Position numbers and translations under genes: made by a program. From Pedobacter helvus (GTDB taxonomy: Bacteria > Bacteroidota > Bacteroidia > Sphingobacteriales > Sphingobacteriaceae), in assembly GCF_005925325.1 (NCBI RefSeq), contig NZ_SRMP01000007.1, positions 124,001 through 188,000 of the forward strand: a stretch of DNA of 64,000 nucleotides, written 5' to 3'. The notes under the pieces were generated by a model, which had not been told where the DNA came from, ran no database searches, and saw only the letters and a list, made by a program, of their open reading frames with translations. Position 1 is the stretch's first letter. Every line of letters starts with the position of its first letter. Shown one piece after another: positions 16,724-27,100 of the stretch.

Positions 16724-17974
16724 TTAAACTCCTGCCAATATCTTTTTATACCTGTTCAATGCTTCCAAATAATAATAGTCGGCGTAAACCAAAGGCACAT
16801 CTATTTCTACACCATGGGCGATACTGCCCACACTATGTCTCAACAAAAACCCGCCATTGGTACCATATTTAGCGAAATAGGCTGCACCGCTTAGGCTTTT
16901 TAGAATTTTCACGCCAGCGTCTCTATATTTTTTAGCATCAACTCCTTTAAAGGTACTCAATTCTAGCAAAGCTGACGCAGTAACTGCCGCAGCAGAAGCA
17001 TCACGATAATTGGTTGGCATTTCTTTGGCTTTTGAACGAACCGATGGCGTATAACCTTTTTGATTGGCATTGAAATCCCAATAAGCGACATAATCCGAAG
17101 GTAAATCTTCGTGATTGATGTAGTAATCAGCCATTTTTGTAGCCACATTTAAATAACGTGGATCTTGGCTTTCTCGGTACGTCATGGTAAAACCGTAAAT
17201 CCCCCACGACTGGCCTCTGGACCAAGTAGAATTATTGGCATAACCCTGCGCAGTTTCACGAGAAAGCACTTTTCCTGTTTGGCTATCGTAACACACCACG
17301 TGGTAAGAACTAAAGTCGTCTCTAATTTGATGCTTCATGGTATTTTCTGCGTGACTTAAAGCAATCTTTCTATAACGATCATCGCCAGTAACTTTCGACG
17401 CAAAAAACAATAATTCCAAATTCATCATGTTATCGATAATCACCGGAAAATCGTAGCGACCTTTTCCATCCCAAGAACCAAACCTATCCCAAGATTTGAT
17501 TACGCCAGTTTTTTCGCTGAAACGTGTACTTAAAGATTTTGCCGATTGAACTAAAATGTCTTTATACTTTTCGTTTTTGGTCAATCGATAAGCATTCCCG
17601 TAACTACAATACACCATAAAGCCTAAATCATGATGTTCGGTAAAGTTTTTTAACGGCTCTAATTTCTCTGTCCATTTGATGGCTTCATTTTTAAGGTTTT
17701 GGTTCTGGGTTCCTTCGTAACCGTACCATAAACTACCTGCAAAAAAACCAGAAGTCCACTCGTACATATTGGTAAAAACCACTTTACCTTCAGAGTTTGT
17801 AGTACGTGGGTACAAACTGTCAATCTGATTAGCAGTATCTAATAGTTTAGTCAACTGTTTCTCCGATGCAGAGAAATTTTGGTTCACAAAAGAAATTTCA
17901 CTTGGATCGGCTACGAAAGCCAGCAAAAAGCTTATGCTTAAAAAGAGTATCGGCAGAATTATTTTACGTTTCAT
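16724..17974 (-). CDS. GH88 unsaturated glucuronyl hydrolase
   Basis: A 416-residue enzyme with an N-terminal signal or anchor (KIILPILFLSISFLLAFVA). The alpha/alpha barrel shows WTSGFFAGSLWY at about 72, EHHDLGFMVYCSYG with catalytic Asp116, IIDNMMNLELL with Asp181, and STWSRGQSWGIYG. These two aspartates match the catalytic pair of GH88. The enzyme hydrates the double bond of 4,5-unsaturated uronyl residues produced by polysaccharide lyases and thereby releases the rest of the oligosaccharide. It is paired with the lyase gene downstream, which makes a lyase-then-GH88 order of degradation likely. GH105 is the closest alternative, but length and motifs favour GH88. Confidence 0.92.
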   Translation of the reverse strand: MKRKIILPILFLSISFLLAFVADPSEISFVNQNFSASEKQLTKLLDTANQIDSLYPRTTNSEGKVVFTNMYEWTSGFFAGSLWYGYEGTQNQNLKNEAIKWTEKLEPLKNFTEHHDLGFMVYCSYGNAYRLTKNEKYKDILVQSAKSLSTRFSEKTGVIKSWDRFGSWDGKGRYDFPVIIDNMMNLELLFFASKVTGDDRYRKIALSHAENTMKHQIRDDFSSYHVVCYDSQTGKVLSRETAQGYANNSTWSRGQSWGIYGFTMTYRESQDPRYLNVATKMADYYINHEDLPSDYVAYWDFNANQKGYTPSVRSKAKEMPTNYRDASAAAVTASALLELSTFKGVDAKKYRDAGVKILKSLSGAAYFAKYGTNGGFLLRHSVGSIAHGVEIDVPLVYADYYYLEALNRYKKILAGV

Positions 17975-17986
17975 GTGGAGGTATGG

Positions 17987-18955
17987 TTAGTTGATTATTT
18001 TGATTTTCACTTCTTTCACTAAGGTTCTTGCATTATTATATTTAGAATTTGTTGCTAAAAAACTCACGGTAAAAGTTCCTGTTGTGTTATAAATGAATTG
18101 ATATTCTCTCAATCTATCGTCGTTATAGGCTTTGATGCCCAAACCTAAATCTGGAGAAATAGAGGTAAGATCGATAGGTGCGGTAACTGCCCAATCGTTA
18201 CTTGCCAATGTACTGTTGTAGCCTATGCTAATCCTGTCATCGCTAGTTGCATTTCTGAAATCCCAAATGCGATTGGCCACTGCGCCTCCAGTTGCCAAAT
18301 AAGGATCTTCTGTGGCACGAGCATTGAAATCAAAAGCAGTCCAGCCTGCATTTCCAGTTCTCACTATCTCGTAAGATGTTCCGTCAGCATCATTAGCTAC
18401 CCTAAAGTTTCTGATCTGATAGCGAGGAAAATCTGTATTTACTGGTCTATCGTATTTAAAAGCAACATACAAAGGCTTACCTGCAAATGCAGTCAAATCA
18501 ATTTTAGGAGACAACTGCGTGATTTGTGTAGTAGGCAAATTAGCTTGATTGGTCACATCAACCCAAGTGGCTTTAGTGATATTCTCGGCATCCTTTACCC
18601 TATCTTTTGTAAAGCCTGCAAAATCTGAAGACAGTAATACATGTAGAAAACCTGGAGGCATATTACCATTTTCCATTTGTGTGTTGAACTGCACGTAAGG
18701 TGTCCCTTGAATACTTGTCCGATCCCGATGCTGGTACATCATTCCAGGTTCTCCAGAATAGAAGGTAATCATATCTGCCTCGCCATCTAAATTAAACCTT
18801 ACGCTGCTACCTACCTTAAAAACCGGAACTCCATTCTCAACCTGTGTTGCATTTTCTGTATTTACGCTTATTGTAAATTCTGGGGTAGATATATCATCTT
18901 TCTTACAAGATGCCATTGCTAAAATTCCCCATATTGCTATTAAAATTTTCTTCAT
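17987..18955 (-). CDS. DUF5017-like SusE-position surface glycan-binding lipoprotein
   Basis: A 322-residue lipoprotein (lipobox in LAMASCKKD, Cys17). The N-terminal domain has VRFNLDGEADMITFYSGEPG, the pattern of DUF5017, and the rest is beta-rich with WTAFDFNARA and YNNARTLVKEVKIKI at the end. It sits immediately downstream of SusD (7 bases), where SusE/SusF-type surface glycan-binding proteins normally lie. It probably binds the target polysaccharide at the cell surface and hands it to the SusCD complex. Ligand specificity is unknown. Confidence 0.82.
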   Translation of the reverse strand: MKKILIAIWGILAMASCKKDDISTPEFTISVNTENATQVENGVPVFKVGSSVRFNLDGEADMITFYSGEPGMMYQHRDRTSIQGTPYVQFNTQMENGNMPPGFLHVLLSSDFAGFTKDRVKDAENITKATWVDVTNQANLPTTQITQLSPKIDLTAFAGKPLYVAFKYDRPVNTDFPRYQIRNFRVANDADGTSYEIVRTGNAGWTAFDFNARATEDPYLATGGAVANRIWDFRNATSDDRISIGYNSTLASNDWAVTAPIDLTSISPDLGLGIKAYNDDRLREYQFIYNTTGTFTVSFLATNSKYNNARTLVKEVKIKIIN

Positions 18956-18962
18956 GACTGAT

Positions 18963-20603
18963 CTACCAAAATCTATTTTGTTTCATTTTATTGTTAAGGT
19001 TCATTTCCTTTTGCGGAATAGGAAACAGCCTATATTTTTCGGTCATTTTACTAGCAATTGCAGCCATTGTGGTACGTTGTTGGGCACTAGCGGTTCTTCC
19101 AGTTGCTGTATTTGCCGATAGGAATGGTTCTGCTGCTGCCTGTTGCATGGCTTGCTCAAAAATGCCCCATCTAATTAAATCGTGTTTTCTAATTCCTTCG
19201 AAACATAATTCTCTAGCTCTTTCGTCTCTAATGGCTTGGCGCAAATCGTCTTGACCAGTAACAGTAATTACTCCAGTGCCCGAAGTTGTGGCATAAGGTC
19301 TCACACCAGCACGTGTTCTTACTTCGTTGATGGCTGAAAGGGCCTTGTTGCTAACGCCGTTAATTTCATTTTCTGCTTCGGCTATCATTAACAGTACATC
19401 AGAGTACCTGATAATTGGAAAGTTTGTTTCGTTGTTGTTCTTCACTTTAGGTCGTAACGTTTCTTCTTCCCTACGCCATTTAGCCGAACAACGGTCTGCA
19501 ATGGCAGTAAAAGTTGTCAATTTTTGATTGAAAGGTTGCCCATTGGTGACGTTGTATCTGTGCGGTGCAATACTACGATATTTCCTTTTATCGGTTTCTT
19601 CAAACAAATCCCAAAGTTTTAGCCTAATGCGGATATAGCCATAAGAATAGCCCAAAGCGTCGGATTCATCATAGCAAATGATGCCGTTGGTTACGCCTAT
19701 CCAACTGTATTTGTCACTTTTACCTGGATCTGTGGTTGGATTTCCCGTAAAATCTGCCTCCCACATACTTTCTTTATATTGCGTATCAAAAAGATTTTTA
19801 GAGTGGTTGGTGAAAATTTCATCGTAGTTAGGGTTGAGTTTATGCAAACCACTATCTTTTACTTTGGTAGCCCATGCAAGTGCTTTCTCATAAGAACCGG
19901 CAATTTTTAAAGGTTCGCCTGCCATTTTTAGATAGACACGTGCCAAGATGGCCTGTGCCACGGTAATGCTTACTCTGCTACTGTGACTGTAAACAGAAGC
20001 TGCCTCTAAACTATTGTTATTGATTACTTCTTCCATTTCAGTAACTACCATTTGCAATACCTCTCGTTGGGCAGTTTGTGGAATATTCACATCGGTAACA
20101 GTTTGATTTGAAGTTAAACGTATCGGAATATCCCCCCATAAATCAGTTAACAGATAATGGTAGTAGGCACGTAAAAACCTGATTTCGCCAACGTATTTTG
20201 CTCGAATTGCATTATCCATTTCTGCTTTATCAATGTTTTCTAGCAATACATTTGCACGTTCAATCCCTTCGTACAAACGTTGCCACATCATCATAATTTG
20301 TGGTTGCGCCGAAGTGTAGTTCCAACTCGCTAACCTGTCTATGATATTAACTTCCGATTGGTTCCAATAACCCAAATCATCCATTGCACCATCCACAACC
20401 ATGTGTCGGCCATAAGTAAACTCGCTACCAAGCGTTACATAAACACCTGCCAAAGCGCTCTTCACTTCTGCTTCGTTACGGAAATAATTATCTGGCGATA
20501 AAAAATCTTTAGGTGTAGTTTCTAAGAACTTCTTGCAAGAACTGCCTAACAGTAGCAATCCAAATAAGCTTAATGTTATTATTCTATTCTTCATGTCTGC
20601 CAT
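18963..20603 (-). CDS. SusD-family glycan-binding lipoprotein (locus 1)
   Basis: A 546-residue SusD/RagB protein with lipobox in LLLGSSCKKF, TPR-rich body (FLRAYYHYLLTDLWGDIP at about 143-160) and the C-terminal RARELCFEGIRKHDLIRWG signature with KMKQNRFW at the very end. It caps the SusC transporter and delivers oligosaccharides. The start overlaps the SusC stop by one base (TAATG). A second ATG nine bases inside (MKNRII) gives a more normal signal peptide and may be the real start. Confidence 0.95.
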   Translation of the reverse strand: MADMKNRIITLSLFGLLLLGSSCKKFLETTPKDFLSPDNYFRNEAEVKSALAGVYVTLGSEFTYGRHMVVDGAMDDLGYWNQSEVNIIDRLASWNYTSAQPQIMMMWQRLYEGIERANVLLENIDKAEMDNAIRAKYVGEIRFLRAYYHYLLTDLWGDIPIRLTSNQTVTDVNIPQTAQREVLQMVVTEMEEVINNNSLEAASVYSHSSRVSITVAQAILARVYLKMAGEPLKIAGSYEKALAWATKVKDSGLHKLNPNYDEIFTNHSKNLFDTQYKESMWEADFTGNPTTDPGKSDKYSWIGVTNGIICYDESDALGYSYGYIRIRLKLWDLFEETDKRKYRSIAPHRYNVTNGQPFNQKLTTFTAIADRCSAKWRREEETLRPKVKNNNETNFPIIRYSDVLLMIAEAENEINGVSNKALSAINEVRTRAGVRPYATTSGTGVITVTGQDDLRQAIRDERARELCFEGIRKHDLIRWGIFEQAMQQAAAEPFLSANTATGRTASAQQRTTMAAIASKMTEKYRLFPIPQKEMNLNNKMKQNRFW

Positions 20604-23600
20604 TATTTTAAATTCATATTTAAACCAAAGGTGATGGTATTAGCTCTCGGAAAAGCAGAGAAATCGAAGCCAGGTGTAAGTGCTCCAGGCCTGGTAGAAA
20701 CCTCAGGATCCATGCCCGAATAGTTAGTTAAAGTCCACAGGTTTTGTGCCGAAACATACATTCTTAAGCTTTGAAGGAACGATTTACCAAATACCTTTGA
20801 AGGTAAGTTGTAGCCTAAAGCCACTGTTTTTAAACGCAAGTAAGAACCATCTTCAATACCATAAGATGAATAGTAACTTCCGGAACCTTCATTGACACGA
20901 GGAATATCACTCGTAGGATTTTCTGGTGTCCATCGATTAGCGTAAGAAGCGTACATATTAGAATGAGGCATGTAGTAACGTTCAAACATATATTTGTTGG
21001 CATTAAGGATATCATTACCATAACTCCATTGGAAAAACACGCTTAAATCGAAGTTTTTATAAGTGAAGGTGTTATTAAAACCTCCTGTGTGCACAGGAAA
21101 ACCGTTACCAATTACAGTTCTATCATTGGCGTCAATAATTCCATCACCATTAATGTCTTTGTATTTCATATCTCCGGGACGAACATTTGCCCTAGAACCT
21201 GGATAAGCGATGTTATTTTTCAAGTAATAGGTACCTCCCGTTTGGGTAAATTCATCAGGTTTGTAAGTTCCTTCGTAAACAAAACCAAACATTAAGCCTA
21301 CTGGTTCTCCTTTTCTAGCAATATAAGCTGGCTGGCTATCGCGATTATATTCCCACCAAACCGACGTAGCCAAAGTTTCTTGGTTCTCGGTTAAGGAAAT
21401 CACCTTATTTCTGTTAAAGGAAATGTTGAAGTTAGATGTCCACATGAAATCTCTTTTTTTCATGTTTACCGTATTTAAGGTTATTTCTAAACCTCTATTC
21501 TCTACTTCTCCAATATTTTTAAAAGAAGTTAAATAGCCCGAAGAACCAGGCAACTGCGCATTTAGCAACAGATCTTTGGTGCGCTTCTGATAAACTTCAG
21601 CCGTTAGGCTAATCCTATTCTTAAACATGTTTACATCCAAGCCGATGTTGGTCATGTAGGTACTTTCCCATTTCAAATCTGGATTGCCCATCACTGTTTT
21701 TGCGCTACCAATAATCAGTTCTCCTCCAAAATAATACCGATCTGGTCGCAATGCTGTAATTTGTGGCAACGAGGCATATTCGCCTACCCTATTATTTCCA
21801 GTTGCGCCCCAACTTACTCGAAGTTTAGCATCATCAATAAACTTTAACGATTTCATAAATTCTTCGCTACTAAAACGCCACATTAAAGATGCCGAAGGAA
21901 AATATCCCCAACGGTTTTGCGGCGAAAATTTCGAAGAACCATCGGCACGCATGGTAGCCGTAACGTAGTATTTGCTTGCGTAGTTATAGTTTAATCGACT
22001 GTAGTAAGACATCAAATTCCAATCGTTGCGATAAGCCTGCATAGAATAAAATGTACCTTGGTCCATACCGCTCATGCCTAAAGCTTCGTAAGGAATTTGC
22101 TGCATGCGAGTGTAGTTATACAAATGATCTTCGTATTGTAGTGAGAAACCACCCATCGCTTCAAATTTATGTTGTCCTTTTTTAAGGTTATAGGTCAGCG
22201 TGTTTTCATTTAGCCAGTTCGATTTTTCATCATACATCTGTCCTGCGTTTACGCCTAAGGTGGTAGTTTGCGGATTACCACTTCTACTTTGTGAGTTATT
22301 GAAGATATCGTTTCGGATGTTGTTTTTAGAGTAACCGATGATAGATCTGAATTTGAGGTTTTTCACAATATTGGCTTCTACATAACCATTCGCCATCATA
22401 AATGTGAAGATATTATCGTTCTGTTCGTTCTTCACGGCTACTACTGGGTTAATCCTAAAATTATCGTTCGAATTAAGGATTGGGTCGAAAAGATCGTTAG
22501 ACAAATCAAATTCACTAGATCCCGTCACAGGCCTGTAAGCCCAGGTGTTTTGAAGGATGTTGTAAGTAGCGGTCCCATCGGAAAGGAAAGTCCCGCTGTA
22601 CTTACTTCTTGAATAGGTCAATTTAGCACCAACTTTTAACCATTTTCTTACATCTTGATCTAAAGAAAAACGTCCCTGTACTCTATCGAAACCTGTATTT
22701 AGTACTACACCATCTTGTCCGGTGTACGAAAATGACAGGTTATATTTTGTGCCACCACTTCCAGACATCATTGAAAGTCCATGTTTTTGCATTGGCGCCG
22801 TTCTGAACATTTCATCCTGAAAATCTTTACCCGTACCACGATAACTTTCCAAAGTTCTACCATCGGTAAAATAATAATCGTCCATAGTTGCAGTACCAAA
22901 AACTTCGCCCTGCAACTTCACAAACTCATAACCATCCATCAAATCCATCTTTTTCAAAACAGATTGCACCCCATAAAAACCATCATAGCTAATGGCTGGC
23001 TTGGCATCTTTCCCAGTTTTGGTAGTGATCATTACCACCCCGTTTGCACCTCTTGCCCCATAAATTGCGGTAGCCGAAGCATCCTTTAAAATCTCAATAG
23101 ATTCAATATCCTTTGGATCAATGGCGTTACTTAATGAAGCTTCTACCGGAAACCCATCTATCACATAAAGCGGATTATTATTCTGTGTGAGCGAGTTTGC
23201 ACCCCTAATCACGATATCGGCTTCTGCTCCTGGTCTACCTTCTGCAGAAACTACATTTACTCCCGCTACACGTCCAGCTAAACTTTGATCGAAGCCCAAA
23301 ACCGAAGCTTTTTGCATTTCTTTCACATCGGCTTTATCTACCGCTCCTGTTAAATCACGTTTGGCGACCGTTCCATAACCAATAACCACTACCTCATTTA
23401 AATCGTTAATTTCTTTAACCAGTTTAATGTTGATGAATGGTCTTTTGTTCACTGTGATTTCCTGTTTAATAAAACCTAGCATAGAAACCACCAAAACCGG
23501 ATTTACGGTTTGGGTAGGAATATTGATACTGTAGTTTCCTAAACTATCAGACATCGCTATCAACTTGGTACCTTGCAGCGAAACACTTGCACCGGGTATC

Positions 23601-23734
23601 CCCAAATTTTCATCGTCTGTAATTTTACCTTTAACGGTTTGGGCATTAGCGGTAATCACGACAAGCAATAAACTGCAAATCATTAAGGCTGTTTTCGCTA
23701 AAAACCGTTGAGTTATCTTATGTTGTTCTAGCAT
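20603..23734 (-). CDS. SusC-family TonB-dependent outer-membrane transporter (locus 1)
   Basis: A 1043-residue transporter: signal peptide (to about A31), carboxypeptidase-regulatory-like domain (33-112, VKGKITDDENLGIPGASV), TonB box region NDLNEVVVIGYGTVAK, plug domain with ANGVVMITTKTGK, and a long beta-barrel ending in FGLNMNLK. It imports oligosaccharides through the outer membrane using TonB energy. It heads the eight-gene minus-strand operon that carries GH88, lyase, esterase and GH53, and lies just downstream of the hybrid regulator gene. A 385-base leader region precedes it. Confidence 0.96.
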   Translation of the reverse strand: MLEQHKITQRFLAKTALMICSLLLVVITANAQTVKGKITDDENLGIPGASVSLQGTKLIAMSDSLGNYSINIPTQTVNPVLVVSMLGFIKQEITVNKRPFINIKLVKEINDLNEVVVIGYGTVAKRDLTGAVDKADVKEMQKASVLGFDQSLAGRVAGVNVVSAEGRPGAEADIVIRGANSLTQNNNPLYVIDGFPVEASLSNAIDPKDIESIEILKDASATAIYGARGANGVVMITTKTGKDAKPAISYDGFYGVQSVLKKMDLMDGYEFVKLQGEVFGTATMDDYYFTDGRTLESYRGTGKDFQDEMFRTAPMQKHGLSMMSGSGGTKYNLSFSYTGQDGVVLNTGFDRVQGRFSLDQDVRKWLKVGAKLTYSRSKYSGTFLSDGTATYNILQNTWAYRPVTGSSEFDLSNDLFDPILNSNDNFRINPVVAVKNEQNDNIFTFMMANGYVEANIVKNLKFRSIIGYSKNNIRNDIFNNSQSRSGNPQTTTLGVNAGQMYDEKSNWLNENTLTYNLKKGQHKFEAMGGFSLQYEDHLYNYTRMQQIPYEALGMSGMDQGTFYSMQAYRNDWNLMSYYSRLNYNYASKYYVTATMRADGSSKFSPQNRWGYFPSASLMWRFSSEEFMKSLKFIDDAKLRVSWGATGNNRVGEYASLPQITALRPDRYYFGGELIIGSAKTVMGNPDLKWESTYMTNIGLDVNMFKNRISLTAEVYQKRTKDLLLNAQLPGSSGYLTSFKNIGEVENRGLEITLNTVNMKKRDFMWTSNFNISFNRNKVISLTENQETLATSVWWEYNRDSQPAYIARKGEPVGLMFGFVYEGTYKPDEFTQTGGTYYLKNNIAYPGSRANVRPGDMKYKDINGDGIIDANDRTVIGNGFPVHTGGFNNTFTYKNFDLSVFFQWSYGNDILNANKYMFERYYMPHSNMYASYANRWTPENPTSDIPRVNEGSGSYYSSYGIEDGSYLRLKTVALGYNLPSKVFGKSFLQSLRMYVSAQNLWTLTNYSGMDPEVSTRPGALTPGFDFSAFPRANTITFGLNMNLK

Positions 23735-24119
23735 AGTGGATTAGTCATTTATTTGTTTGGCTTGATTTGGTTTTCATCATACGTATGTGCCTAGCTAGTG
23801 CCTATACATGATGATGTTGAGATAAGTATGTGGTTTGTTTTTTAAAGTCGCGATATTCGACACTTCGGGCATTAAAAAACCACCGAAGGTTTTTGCCCAT
23901 AATTGTTCAATAGTTGAAGAAAGAATCAAAGCTAAAAATAGCGATACTGATCTTTTCATAAAGCTTACATATTTGGTTAGTGATTATCTATTAGAAAAGA
24001 CCAACGTCGGCTGATTAATTCCTCGGTAATCATTAACAAATTTAGATATGCGTTTATTTCAAGAGTTGACAAGATAGTCCAAAGAATTTGATAAAATCAT
24101 CCAATAGTGCTTTTAACGA
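23735..24119. other. Leader / promoter region of the first polysaccharide operon
   Basis: This gap between the regulator and SusC should contain the promoter and the regulator's binding site. In the coding direction the octamer AACCAAAT ends 30 bases before the SusC start (23765-23772), and TAACCAAAT lies at 23971-23979. A TAGCTTTG box (a TAnnTTTG match) is at 23927-23934. I see no convincing direct-repeat operator. One small ORF lies inside and is listed separately. Confidence 0.5.
23795..23959 (-). CDS. Possible small secreted peptide or gene relic
   Basis: A 54-codon frame starts at 23959 (MKRSVSLFLALILSST), with a signal-peptide-like N-terminus, 12 bases after a TAACCAAAT leader motif like those in front of other genes here. 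The remainder (TFGGFLMPEVSNIATL) has no recognisable family. It could be the 5' stump of a lost gene or a real small peptide upstream of SusC. Too short for a firm call. Confidence 0.3.
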   Translation of the reverse strand: MKRSVSLFLALILSSTIEQLWAKTFGGFLMPEVSNIATLKNKPHTYLNIIMYRH

Positions 24120-27100
24120 CTATTGAACGTGTTTTTTCCGATATTCTTGAGGAGCATATCCGTACTGCTCTTTAAAACATTTATTGAAATATCTCGGACT
24201 ACTAAAACCCAAGTTATACGCTATCTGACTAATATTTAGTTCTGGAGAATTTTGCAGCATATCCGCAGCTTTTTTCAATCTGATATTTGAAATGAAAGTA
24301 TTTGGCGTAAGTCCAGTAACTCCTTTCAACTTACTAAATAACGAAGACCTACTCAAACCCATTTCCGAAGCAAAAAGGTTCACATCTATTTCGCTATGCA
24401 AATGCGCTTCGACAATGGCAGTAGCTTGGTCTATGAACTTTCTGTCGATTTCTGTAGTGGCTACTTCTTGTTGCTGTGCCAATCCGGGTTGGTTAAAATA
24501 TTTCGCTTTCAATACCTGACGGGCATTGATTAAATTATTACAGCGCTGTATCAACAATTTGGAGTGAAATGGCTTGGTTACATAATCATCGGCACCTGTG
24601 CGCAAACCTTCTAACTGATGCTCAACCGCAGATTTGGCCGTTAACAACACCACCGGAATATGGCAAGTATCAAAATTGCTCTTCAGTTTCGTACATAATT
24701 CTGTACCAGACATTACGGGCATCATTACATCACTAATTACCAAATCTGGCTGCTCCTTTCTAGCAATTTCTAAGCCTTGTTCGCCATCGCCTGCTGTATA
24801 AACATGAAACAATTGCGCTAATATTTCCTCTAAAAAATCTCGCAACTCTTCATTGTCTTCTACCAACAATAATTTCTTTTTAGCTTCTTCTTCTACTGAA
24901 GTAATTGGCTCTATTAAATCAGCTTGCTCTAATTCTGTAGTTTGTAATTTTTCTTCAGTTACTATAATTTGTTCTTCTACAGAAAGCGAAGTATTTCTTT
25001 CTAACATTATGGTAAAAACAGTACCCTTGCTTAAGGTAGATGAGGTTGTGATTTGCCCTCCATGTAGTTCTACAATATTTTTAGAAATTGCTAGGCCAAT
25101 ACCTGTTCCAGGTGCAGCCGTTTGTTCTACTTGGTAAAATGGATCGAAGATATGTTGGAGTTTATCCGATGGAATTCCCTTTCCTGTATCTTCTACTAAA
25201 ATCTGTACGTTGGTAGTACTTGTTACTACTTTCAGATTAATTTGATCGCCACTAGAGCAAGCCTTAACCGCATTAGACAATAAGTTATTGATTACCTTTT
25301 CTATTTGCCTCCGATCGATTAAGAGCACTAAGCTATCTTCATCTGTATCAAAACTGAACGCTATATTCCTTTGCTGTGCTAACGCAGAAAACCTTTCATA
25401 AACCTCTTTCAGCAACTCGATCAAATCAACATTGCTGCGTTCTAATTGGGCATAACCTTGCTCCTGCTTTCTGAAATCGAGCAGTTCATTTACCAAATTA
25501 CCCAAGCTAGATGCGTTTTTATGAATACCTTGTAGTTTATGCTGCAAAGCTGGCAGCACATTTCCGGTAGTTAACAATTGCTCCGTTTGTCCCAAAATCA
25601 ACGTAATTGGCGTACGGATTTCATGAGAAACATTGGTGAAGAAGTTAAGTTTAGACTGGGCAACTTCTTCCGTTCTCTTCTTCTCTTTCTTCTCAAAAGC
25701 GAGCGAAGTCTCGAGATAAGCCCTTGTTTTGGTCTGCTTCATCCACCAGTAAATTAATCCCACAATTACTGCAACATAAAATAGATATGCCACCCAAGTA
25801 TTATAAAACGCTGGTTTAATTACAATTTGAATGGTTCGTTCATCCAACACTTCGTTATTGTTACCAATTGCTTTTACATGGAAAAGATATTTACCCGGAG
25901 ATAAATTGGTATAGTTTGCCGTATTTTCTACCGAAGGACCAACCCAGTTTTTGTCCAAACCATCTAACTTCCAGAGGAACCTACGTTCTACCGATTGGCT
26001 AAAGTTGATAGTCGTAAAAGTAAGCGCAAAAGAATGTTGATCGTGTTGTAATGTAATTTCCGATGTATTGTCTAAAGGTTTTGCTAGAGGCGAACCCTTT
26101 TCGCCTGCCTTCACCTCTTTATTAAATAAGTTGAAATTGAGAAAAACGATTTTTTCTGAATAAGTTGGCGTAGAAATAGATTTAGGATTAAAGGAAATAA
26201 ACCCTTTGGTACCACCGAAGAAAATATCGCCAGCATTAGTTCTCATCCTGGCCGTTTGGAAAAAACTCATATTAACCGGCATCAGTTTTTTTGGATAGTT
26301 CTTTACCCGAAGTGTTTGCAGGTTAATGGCAGAAATTTTGTCCCTACTAGCTACCCACAACTGCCCATCACTATCGGGCACCAGACTGTAGGCAATTTCT
26401 TGGGTATTTTTTCCAGCAGTACTGATGTATTTTACTTTTCCGGCAGCAACTTGATAACGCACTAAACCAGCACCGTATGTGGCCAGCCAGATTGTTGTAT
26501 CTCCTTGAAAATAAATATCGCAAACGTACTTGCTCCTTAAGGCTTTAGTGATTGGATGAGGATTTACTTTTAAGCTTTTAGCATTGATTTCGAACAGTCC
26601 GATTTCTGTAGCCGCCAAAATATTTCCACTAGTGCTCTTGGTAAAATAATTCACCTGACCTAAGCTTACTTGCTGGAATTGCTGCGAACGGGTATCGAAC
26701 TTGCTACTCATTCCTTTTTTACCACCAAGCCAAATATTGCCGTCGTTATCTTCCGCAATAGCGTAAACAAAGTTGCTTGCTAAAGATTGCGTTCCATCAT
26801 TTTTCAAATAATGATGCAAAACATCGCCCTGCGGATTTAATACATAAACCCCAGCACCATAAGTACCCACCCAAATTAAACCATCTTTAGCTTGGAGAAG
26901 AGATAGGATATATGATGATTTTAGCAGAAAATTAACCTTTCCAGATCTTTCTTTAATAGACAAACCGCCGTTGGTACCAAACCATTGATTGCCATTGGCG
27001 TCTTCCAACATGCAGGTCACTACATCTTTTGCAATTAAGTTTGGTTTATCATCGTACCTCAGCTGCACACGAAATCCACTTAACGGGGTTTCCATCAAAT

